NCBI GenBank assembly: GCA_035772735.1
Contig: JASDFA010000020.1
Coordinates: 105,986,001-106,050,000, forward strand
Direction of reading: 5' to 3'
From: Datura wrightii
Taxonomy: Eukaryota > Streptophyta > Magnoliopsida > Solanales > Solanaceae
DNA: 64,000 nt
This document shows, piece after piece, positions 55,766 to 64,000 of this stretch. The notes under the pieces were generated by a model. It saw only the letters and a list, made by a program, of their open reading frames with translations. It was not told the DNA's origin and made no database searches. Positions within the stretch are counted from its first letter, which is position 1. Each line of letters opens with the position of its first letter. The translations under genes were made by a program, and so were the position numbers.

Positions 55766-57193
55766 AATCCAGCAACAAAAAAGCCCGGCTACATCCAAAA
55801 TCAAGGGAAAAGGAAAAGCTAAGGCAACCTCAGCCCTCGCCAACAAAAGAGAAGCCATCATATTTTGTGTGTCCGACATGAAAGGGCCGCTATGCTATTT
55901 GTGAAGGGTGCTCTATCATAGTTAAGAAGAGGTTTGATTTGGTGGGGATGAGGAGCTACTTCTCCACATCATTTCCCAATTCGACCACCGCCAATGGCAT
56001 GTATTTGCTAAGCCGCTGCCAGAGTATTACACCAAGTTGGTGCTTGAGTTCTATGCTTCATACTAGGCATGGAAGGAGGCCATGAAGCACAGAATGAAAG
56101 TTGATGAATTCCCATGCCTACCTTTAGTCTAGATCAGGGGTGTGGAGGTCAATATCACCCCAGTTGCCATGAATGCATTATTTGGGCTGATGAGATTGAC
56201 CCAAAAACTGAGTACTCCGAAAGAGTTGCCAACTAGGAAAATCGGTTCAATCAGATAGCTCTGGTCATTTCCAGTGGCCAGTCATTCTGGGTATCCATGG
56301 GGGGTGAGATCTCCAGGCAGGATTTTTTGTTTGAGGCAAAGTTGTGGCTTGATTTTGTTTGCGGCCACATCATGCCCTCAAAGAATGATCAACGGGTGAA
56401 TTTGGAGGCGGCCATTCTCATTGCTTGCATTATGACTAGGGTACCCATAGACTTTGGTGAAATAGTGGCAACGCAAATGAAAAGAAAGGCAAGGCAAGCT
56501 GGAACTTCAACGCCCTATGTCGTGCTCATATCCCAGTTTTGGCTTAAAGCAGGAGTGCCATTATTCCCGAATGAATCCCCCAGCTCCACTACCTGTGTGA
56601 TCACTTTTGACATCAACAAAGACTTGGAGGCTCTCTAGAGCAAGTGGAAGAGGATGCAAGCCTTTGAGGTCTCTGAGGAGTCCATTTCCCATGGTAGACA
56701 GGAAACTCCCATTTCCCCCAATCTAAAAATACCACATCTTGAGGCATCAGGCAATGTTTTAGGAGAAGCACCTTTTAGAGGATTCTCACCCCCTCCCACA
56801 TCTTCTCGCCCAAGCAGCCTTCATAAGCTTGTGGATATGACACATTCCCATGAGAGAAAACTCCAAAAATTGGCTAAAAGTCTCCTTGCTCTGATTGCGA
56901 AGACTGTAAAAAAGGAGATGAAAATTGTGTATGATAGCTTGAGCAAGTTGTGCTCTCGAGTGGATGTTGTGGAGAGGGCTGTCACATCTCTTCGGGCTGA
57001 AGTGAGGGAATTGAGAAGTCGGGCACCAATTGAGGTTCCCGACATGAGTGCGCTTAACGAAGCCAAGGCTGCCCCGTCTACAGCCCGAGGATCTATAGAT
57101 GACATGTTCGAGAGCTTAGGTGATAATGAGGAGGATTTGGTAGATTTTAGCCATGATGCGGATGTTTCGACTAATGATGACGATGATAAGTGA
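55766..57193 (+). pseudogene. Extra ORF of family B, copy 3 (tandem unit 2), start codon lost
   Basis: The unit starts within codon 7, so the ATG and leader are absent, and the 5' side is the tail of unit 1. The best preserved copy in its second half: one frame from 56297 to 57193 has a single TAG at 56636. It gives ISRQDFLFEAKLWLDFVCGH, NLEAAILIACIMTRVPIDFG, then VATQMKRKARQAGTSTPYVV and VLISQFWLKAGVPLFPN, the conserved core of the family, then the coiled coil (RVDVVERAVTSLRAEVRELR) and acidic tail. The first half has frameshifts near 55880 and 55960. Confidence 0.75.
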
Positions 57194-58224
57194 CCACATC
57201 AGAGAGTTCTTACCCTCATTTATTTTTTATGAATACACTAGGGACAATATATTATTTTTAGTTAGGGGTGGGATTAGTGTCTCTCTCTTGTGGGTACTAT
57301 TATTATTGTTGAATTTTTGTGCCCTTATCAGGCTTGGTTTTGGTATATGTGTTGCCCTTGTCGGAAAAATTTTTTGATGTTGTGGATGCTAGGTAATTTT
57401 GTATTGTTGTTTGATTGTTACCTTTGTTGGGCTGATTTCGAATTTTTGTTTATAATGTGGTTGGTTGTTGATCATTTGTTGGGCTCGTGATGAATGAAAA
57501 ATTATTCTTAAATTGTTAGTGCCTATGATGGGCTATTTTAAATTGAAAAATATTATCGACCTAAGTTTCAATTATCGCCTTTTGTTTATAGTAGTTAGTG
57601 AATAAAATCATATGGGTTTTCTTTATACCACGATTCTTTCCCAAGGAACAACTTTCTTTTTTTTATTTTATTATCAAACAAGGAGACACTTCCCAATGAT
57701 GGATTGAGAGGCAACTTTCTTAAGGGAAAATGCCAAATTTAAGTTTTTTTGAGTCAATGGTTTCAATGCCTTCTGAGAGGTATCACCAGAAAATTTTCTT
57801 AAATGGCATGGCTGTTGAAAAAAAATGAATTTTGAGAAAGAAATATGCATTTGAATTTGAGAAGTTGAGTACACTTTTGTCATAAATTACACATTCTTTG
57901 ATTGGTTTCTTGATTCTCACGTGTCTTGTTTTATAATTCTTGATGTGGTGATGAAAATGGTGTGAAACCCTTGGATGGTGATGCTTTGTGGGAAAGGTTG
58001 TACTTTAATTCTCTTGCATGAACGATTGTCTAGAACTTGCCCCAAGTATGACTCAAGGAAAAATCCTAGATGTTGTTGCACTTGAAAGATTATTTTATGC
58101 TTTCTTTTGGATAGCTACCAGACCCATATGACCTTGAACATGAATCCTTGTTATCCAATTTTGAGCCTTTAAGCCTTTTTCTTGAAAACCACATTACAAA
58201 TCCAATACCCTTTTTGTAATCCCC
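57194..58224 (+). other. Non-coding 3' part of tandem unit 2
   Basis: The stretch matches 54662-55765 and 59652-60685. It includes the polypurine-like motif near 57239-57272, slightly changed (TTAGGGGTGGGA). No gene is seen. Confidence 0.75.
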
Positions 58225-59651
58225 AATCCAGCAAGACAAAACCCCGGCTACATCCAAAATCAGGGGAAATGGACAAGCTAAGTCAACCTTAGTCCTCGCC
58301 AACACAAGAGAAGCCATCATATTTTGTGTGCCCGACATGAAAGGGCCGCTATGCTATTTGTGAAGGGTGCTCTATCATAGTTGAGAAGAGGTTCGATTTG
58401 GTGGGGATGAGGAGCTACTTCTCCACATAATTTCCCAATTCGACCACCGCCAATGGCATGTATTTGCTAAGCCGCTGCCAGAGTATTACACCAACTTGGT
58501 GCTTGACTTCTATGCTTCGTGCTAGGCATGGCAGGAGGCCATGAAGCACAGAAAGAAAGTCGATGAATTCCCATGCCTACCTTCAGTCTGGATCAGGGGT
58601 GTGGAGGTCAATATCACCCCAGTTGCCATCAATGCATTATTTTGGGCTGATAAGATTAACCCAGAAACTGAGTACTTTGAAAGAGTAGCCAACTAGGAAA
58701 ATCAGTTCAGTCAGATAGCTCTGGTCATTTCCAGTGGCCGGTCATTTTGGGTATCCATGGGGGGTGAGATCTCCAGGCAGGATTTTATGTTTGAGGTGAA
58801 GTTGTGGCTTGATTTTGTTTGCGACCACATCATGCCCTCAAAGAATGATCAACAAGTCAATTTGGAGGCGGCAATTCTCATTGCTTGCATTCTGACTAGG
58901 GTACCATAGACTTCGGTGAAATAGTGGCAACTCAAATGAAAAAAAAGTCAAGACAACTGGAACTTCAACTCCCTATGCCGTGCTCATATTCCAGTTTTGC
59001 CTTAGAGCAGTAGTGACACTATTCCCGAATGAATCCCCCAGCTCCACTACCTGTGTGATCATTGTTGGCATGAATAGAGACTTGGAGGCTCTCTAGAGCA
59101 AGCGGAAGAGGATGGAAGCCTCTGAGGTCTCCGAGGAGTCCATTTCCCATGGTAGACAGGAAACTCTCATTTCCATCGATCTAAAAATACCACATCTTGA
59201 GGCATCAGGCAATGTTTTAGGAGAATTACCTTTTACAGGATTCTCACCCCCTCCCACATCTTCTTGCCCAAGAAGCCTTCATAAGCTTGCGGATATGACA
59301 CATTCCCACGAGAGACAACTCCCAAAATTGACAAAAAGTCTCCCTGCTCCAATTGCCAAGACTGTGAAAAAGGAGATGAAAATTGTGTATGATAGCTAGA
59401 GCAAGTTGTGCTCTCGAGTGGATGTTGTGGAGAGCGCTATCACATCTCTTCGGGCTGAAGTGAGGGAATTGAGAAGTCGGGCACCAATTAAGGTGCCCGA
59501 CATGAGTGCGCGTGACGCATCCATGGTTGCCCCGTCTACAGCCCGAGGCCCCATAGATGACTTGTTCGAGAGCTTAGGTGATAATGAGGAGGATTTGGTA
59601 GATTTTAGCCATGATGTGGATGTTGCAGCCAATGATGACAATGATAAGTGA
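58225..59651 (+). pseudogene. Extra ORF of family B, copy 4 (tandem unit 3), start codon lost
   Basis: Like copy 3 it lacks the start. The middle is broken by frameshifts (near 58340, 58430 and 58905). The C-terminal part is open in two pieces, 59112-59396 and 59406-59651, separated by TAG at 59397 (YDS*SKLCSRV). The coiled coil and acidic end (NEEDLVDFSHDVDV) are kept. It shares a base loss in GGTACCATAGAC (58899-58910) with copy 2 but not copy 3, and an extra G in AAAGGGCCGC with copy 3 but not copy 2. Confidence 0.72.
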
Positions 59652-61704
59652 CCACATCAGAGAGTTCTTACCCTCATTTATTTTTTATGAATACATTGGG
59701 GACAATGTATTATTTTTAGTTGGGGGTGGGATTAGTGTCTCTCTCTTGTGGGTACTATTATTATTGTTGAATTTTTGTACCCTTATTAGGCTTGGTTTTG
59801 GTATTTGTGTTGCCCTTGTCGGGAAAATGTTTTTATATTGTGGATGGTAGGTAATTTTGAATTGTTGTTTGATTGTTGCCTTTGTCGGGCTGATTTGAAA
59901 ATTTTGTTCATAATTTGGTTGGTTGTTGGTCCTTTGTTGAGCTCGTGATGAATGAAAAATTATTCTTAAATTGTTAGTGCCAATGATGGGCTATTTTAAA
60001 TTGAAAAATATTATCGACCTAAGTTTCAATTATCGCCTTTTGTTTATAGTATTTAGTGAATAAACTCTTATGGGTTTTCTTTATACCACGATTCTTTCCC
60101 GAGGAACAACTTTCTTTTTTTATTTTATTATCAAACAGGGAGACATCTCCCAATGATGGATTGACAGGCGACTTTCTTAAGGTAAAATGCCAAGTTTAAG
60201 TTTTTTTGAGTCAATGGTTGCAATGGCTTCCGAGAGGTATCACCAGAAAATTTTCTTAAATGGCATGGCTGTTGAAAAAGAAAGAAATTTTGAGAAAGGA
60301 AGATGCATTTGAATTTGAGAAGTTGAGTACACTTTTGTCATAAATTACACATTCTTTGATTGGTTTCTTGATTCTCATATGTCTTGTTTTATGATTCTTG
60401 ATGTGGTGATGAAAATGTTGTGAAACCCTTGGATGGTGATGCTTTCTGGCAAAAGGATGTAGTTTAATTCTCTTGCCTAAACGATTGTCTAGAACTTTCT
60501 TCAAGTATGACTCAAGGTAAAATCCTAGATGTGGTTGCACTTGAAAGATTATTTTAGGCTTCTCTTTTGGATAGCTACCTGACCCATATGACCTTCTTGA
60601 ACATGAATCCTCGTTAGCCAATGTTGAGCCTTTAAGCCTTTTTCTTGAAAACCTCATTACAAGTCCAATATCCTTTTTGTAATCCCTATTTGGCACCCAT
60701 TCCCTCGTGCTAATTGTGAGATGAAATGCAAAAATGATGCTCAAAGTCTCAAAAGTGTGGGAATAAAAAAGGGAAAGATAAAGAAAAAACCTAAGTTTGG
60801 GGATGGCAAGAAGGAAAGTGGAAAAAAATGTTGTGAACTTCAATGTGAGGCAGCACCACATCATGAAAAAAATGAATGAATTGCTTGAGTGAAAAGAATT
60901 GAATTGTATAAAGAAAAGGGTGTTGCCTCTTGCTCAAATTAGATGAAAAGTGATTACTAAGGAGAGATAAGGAGGGCTCTTGTTTCAAAAGTGGAAATTA
61001 TGGCAAGAAGATAAAAGGTGAGGATAATCTAAGAGGAAAATGGAGCATGCAATAAGATTCACAAAAGGGCATTAAAGAGGTTCTAGTCACTAGAACTTAA
61101 AATGTCACCTTAACTTTATCCCTAGCCTACATCATGACCTCCAAGTCTTAATTAATTTTGAGTGTAGCAACTCTACATTAGTGGCGAGTTACACAAAGGG
61201 CAAGCGTATGGGTCAAGTTATGTGCACGAGAATTTCTTTGTGAGAGTGAGCATATTTGTTTCATTTTATAATCCCTTGAGTGTGAATTGTTTGATAACTA
61301 AATGGGATTCTCTTTTATTGTGAGTAGCATCACCTCTTTGGTGGACATGCTTGTACGTGTCAAAAGATATGATTGAGACAAGATTATAGTGAGCTTGAAG
61401 GCAAACTTTCAATCTGAATTTTTAATGATTTAAGATGCCCTATAAGCTTGTTGTGACCATCAACTCCCCTTGTTTTAAATCAATAAATCAAATGTGAATC
61501 ATGCCAAATTGATTATAGTTATCTCTTGAAGCATTTGCATAAAGAGTTGAGTCTCCTCTTTTTCTTTGTGTTGGTGAGCGATCTTTGGGTTGTCTATGTT
61601 GTAGTGGTCCCTTGTGCATAATCTCATATGACAAGTTTATTCCTAAGTTCAGATGTAAAGAATTGCATTACTTGAGGACAGGCAATGGTTCAAGTTTAGG
61701 GGTT
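59652..61704 (+). other. Non-coding 3' region and polypurine tract before the last B LTR
   Basis: The full-length version of the 3' region, matching 49709-51807, with the internal polypurine-like motif at about 59699-59732. It ends with GAGGACAGGCAATGG and CAAGTTTAGGGGTT, the polypurine tract, directly before TGATGAG at 61705. No gene is seen. Confidence 0.75.
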
Positions 61705-63140
61705 TGATGAGTTGGTAATTTACCAACTCATTAGTCTTTTAAACATGAGCTTTTGCTTAGTTTTCAAGTCATTTAAGAGGATTTTATGCTCTTTCTCTTT
61801 AGTTTTTGCAGGTATTTAATTTAAGGATATAAATCAAGAACTTGGGCAAAAGCATGGAATTAAAGAAGAGGACTGAAGCTTGATCGGATTGGACCAGCAC
61901 TCCACCGGATGGAGCCACCAAAATGCCAGCTGGAACGCAGAAGCTTACTAGACCAAAGTGGAATGAGCACTAGTGGAACGCGGGTCAACAGCTGCGAACC
62001 GCCGGTGCCAGCTGGTCAGACCTAGGTTCACTGCCCATGCACCTGTGATGCAACGGCATTCTGCAGATGGGCACTGGCGGAACGCCGGTAACTCGCAAGT
62101 GGCACCGCCTACAGGAAGGAAAAAATCATCTAGCACAAAATTTAGGAGCATTTTGACCTATTTCTATACATACTTTTAGAAAGTATCATATCATTCCATT
62201 CAGATTTGTAGAGAGTAGAAAGTTAGAGAGAGATAGAATATTGAGTAGCTTTTTCTTCTTCTTCAATGTAAATAAACTCCATTGAATACAATTGTGAGCT
62301 TGAATTTAACTCTTGATGATGAATGTCATGATTTTAATTATTGATGTAATGTTGTATTTCTCATCAATTAGTAGCTAAATCTCTTTGCTAGGGATGTATA
62401 CATGAATTGAGGTTAAATTGAATTGGATGTTGTTAGATTAATCTTAGAGTTATTCATTTAATATAAATATATTATTTTCTCCTAATTTATAATTAAATTA
62501 CTCATAGTTGCAAATGTGGGTGATGTTTACTTACTTTATTTTTGTTTGAAAAAGAGAAATTGAGTATGGGTGAGAAATCAATGGTGGTAATTGGATGTTG
62601 ATTGTGCAGGGTTAGGCTAGAGATAGCTAATACCCATAATTATTCCCCCATGAGAGATTTGAGGCTAGAAATAGCTCAAATTTGACCCAAGTCTTAATGG
62701 CTATATTGTTTTGGACCTTGGGGTTTGAGGAAACCCGAGGCAAAAGGCACTCTCGTGGTTTAGAAACATCGGGTGCCACCTCATCCGTGGCTATTTATAT
62801 TTATGAGTAATAATTTGATTATCTAGTCAATTCCAATCCAATTGACACCTTATTCAAAAGCATACCCTTAGCTCTTGCTCACTTTTGTTAATTCAAGTTA
62901 GTTATCTTGTTGATTGATCAATAGTTCTTTTTACATTTTAGTTGCAATCTTTTGAACCCTCAAACTTTTATTTGTTTGTTTTCAATGTATGATGCTTCTT
63001 AATTTTACTTGATAGGTAACTTTTGTGCCATCTAAGTACTATTACCTGTGGAATTCAACCCCAACACTCATCGGGTATATTTGTTTTTCCAATGACCATT
63101 TACACTCTCTCTTTACGAGAAGTGAATTTGGACGTTATCA
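61705..63140 (+). repeat. Fourth LTR of family B, complete
   Basis: The LTR is 1436 bp, from TGATGAGTTGG (palindrome arms 61707-61718 and 61720-61731) to GACGTTATCA. It carries GC-rich words at about 61890-62110 (CTCCACCGGATGGAG, GAACGCCGGTAACTCG). It is the right end of the array; the following GGCTA is the expected target duplication, whose partner would lie left of the window. Confidence 0.92.
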
Positions 63141-63149
63141 GGCTATATT

Positions 63150-63405
63150 AAAATGGTGGAACCAGTAGCTACGGTCGGGGTGATCTTTGAGGCTGTGCAA
63201 TTTTGTTGGCAAAAAAAATTTTCCTTTTGGTTATCGAAGCAGATTCTTTACTGGTTATAAATATTTTAATGGATCATGGGATACTTTATATTTCATTTCT
63301 CCTATAATTGATGAGATTAATATGTTGAAAAGAGGTGGTCAATTTAGTTTTGCTCATATTTTGTGATTGCAATCAGCTAGCAGATTAACTCGTAAATATG
63401 ACATA
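63150..63405 (+). pseudogene. Decayed RNase H-like fragment in the right flank
   Basis: In shifting frames the flank gives VEPVATVGVIFEAVQFCW, then FLLVIEADSLLVINILMDHG near 63217-63276, then SPIIDEINMLKRGGQFSFAH near 63298-63357, ending in an AL-like SASRL region. This order (A-E-A helix, V-I-E-A-D-S strand, then F-S-F strand) is that of plant RNase H-like domains of the RVT_3 type, found in LINE-derived genes. It is short, frameshifted and has a stop (63364), and the other half would be beyond the array. Confidence 0.5.
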
Positions 63406-64000
63406 TAAAAGAGAATAGATGTTATTTCTTTTCAAGAACTTCCATCGCAAGTCCAAAGAATTCTCAATTTAGATAAAATGCAATGGTCATCGTTTTGTGT
63501 AAGAATTTTAGAATGATGTTCGTACATTGCAAAAGAATTGATAATCATATGATACAATTCACATTACAAGGTTATTCTTTTAGATGGTCTTTTTGATGCA
63601 AAGGAAAGTTGGGTGTGATTGTGGAGGATATCATTGCCTACATGTTTGTTATGTGGAATTTTACACTAAATTTTCACAGCTTTTGTTTTGGAATTGAAAG
63701 TGGAAATAATCTCGAATTGTTAACACAAACTTGTTGACTGTATTGAGGCATAAACATCTCTTATCTGGGTCGATAGTATACATAGTTTCTGGCCCTGTTT
63801 TGTCTTTGTTTTGGTTCGACAAGCTGTCAATGTGTGTGGAGCATCTATGATTTTTTTCTAGTGAGAATAAGGCGTTGAAGGTCTATGTAAGATCAATATA
63901 AAAGAAATTTTCGTGAAATACAGGCATAATATGGCACAAAGAAGAGATTGTGTATGCTAGATCAAGCTGATAAGAAAAAATACAAATAATTCATTAACAC
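63406..64000. other. Right flank, no feature recognised
   Basis: The stretch is AT-rich with no long frame, no LTR edge and no RNA gene that I can see. Confidence 0.5.

Larger units (their letters stand above)
53242..60685 (+). repeat. Direct tandem triplication of a 2.5-kb extra ORF unit
   Basis: Three units, 53242-55765, 55766-58224 and 58225-60685, each run from AATCCAGCAA (codon 6-9 of the ORF) to TTTTTGTAATCCCC about 1.1 kb after the stop. Both internal junctions read TTTTTGTAATCCCCAATCCA, so one founding junction was copied. The unduplicated arrangement is at 48274-50757. AATCC at both ends suggests microhomology. Confidence 0.93.
37790..63140 (+). mobile_element. Family B array: Athila-like elements sharing four LTRs
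   Basis: Four LTRs of one family (37790-38779 truncated, 42690-44087, 51808-52752 truncated, 61705-63140) separate three internal regions. Primer sites after LTRs 1 and 2 resemble the Asp-tRNA complement used by Athila/Tat elements. Gag, protease, RT, RNase H and integrase text is Athila-like, split between internals 1 and 2. Such a chain fits unequal recombination between LTRs of related copies followed by deletions. The right end is TTATCA at 63140. Confidence 0.85.

Noticed and set aside
48258..59651. Reading the extra ORF as a DNA transposase because of its family name
   Set aside because: The family label contains 'transposon', but no DDE triad or zinc finger can be seen, and the ORF lies inside LTR retrotransposons with ordinary integrases. 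The function stays open.
60256..60864. 202-codon minus-strand frame
   Set aside because: It lies in the non-coding 3' region of the B unit. The homologous stretches at 50.3-51.0 kb and 55.3-55.7 kb do not keep the frame, so it is chance.

Overview
The window is plant nuclear DNA made almost entirely of nested Ty3/gypsy LTR retrotransposons. I found no intact host gene, tRNA, rRNA or CRISPR. The gag-pol remnants of the middle elements resemble chromovirus elements I know from Solanum and its relatives, so I suggest a Solanaceae species. This rests on recollection of protein families, not on a search.

Layout, left to right. Element A (1-5600, +) is the 3' part of an Athila/Tat-like element: an extra ORF with a putative intron-bearing leader, a long non-coding 3' region and a 3' LTR with GC-rich hairpins. 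Element E (5601-37789, +) is a Tekay/Del-like chromovirus whose gag-pol is cut by three kinds of insertion. Element C (8237-27871, +, TSD TTACC) sits inside its RT/RNase H region. Solo LTR S1 (29403-31967, TSD GTTAA) sits inside its integrase. Solo LTR S2 (35241-37715, TSD CTATG) sits inside its 3' LTR. Element C itself carries element D (9592-19501, - strand, TSD GTTGC) in its 5' LTR; D is the youngest-looking element, with one gag-pol frame broken mostly by in-frame stops. A appears to be nested in the E leader.

From 37790 to 63140 lies an Athila-like family B array: LTR - internal - LTR - internal - LTR - internal - LTR. Internal 1 keeps RT, RNase H and integrase but lost most of gag, the protease and the extra ORF. 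Internal 2 keeps gag, protease and the extra ORF but lost RT to integrase. Internal 3 has only the extra ORF region, amplified as three direct 2.5-kb tandem units. E ends inside the first B LTR, so the inferred order is B, then E, then A, C, S1 and S2, then D inside C. The last 860 bases (63141-64000) are flank with a decayed RNase H-like fragment.

The most interesting system is the extra ORF shared by the divergent families A and B. It encodes a protein with a basic N-terminus, a region resembling the 'putative plant transposon protein' family, a coiled coil and an acidic tail, with no visible membrane segment. In both families it lies behind its own putative promoter/leader with an intron, and is followed by a second polypurine-tract-like motif and then about 2 kb of collinear conserved non-coding DNA before the 3' LTR. 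Short palindromes in the LTRs also show compensatory changes between copies and families.
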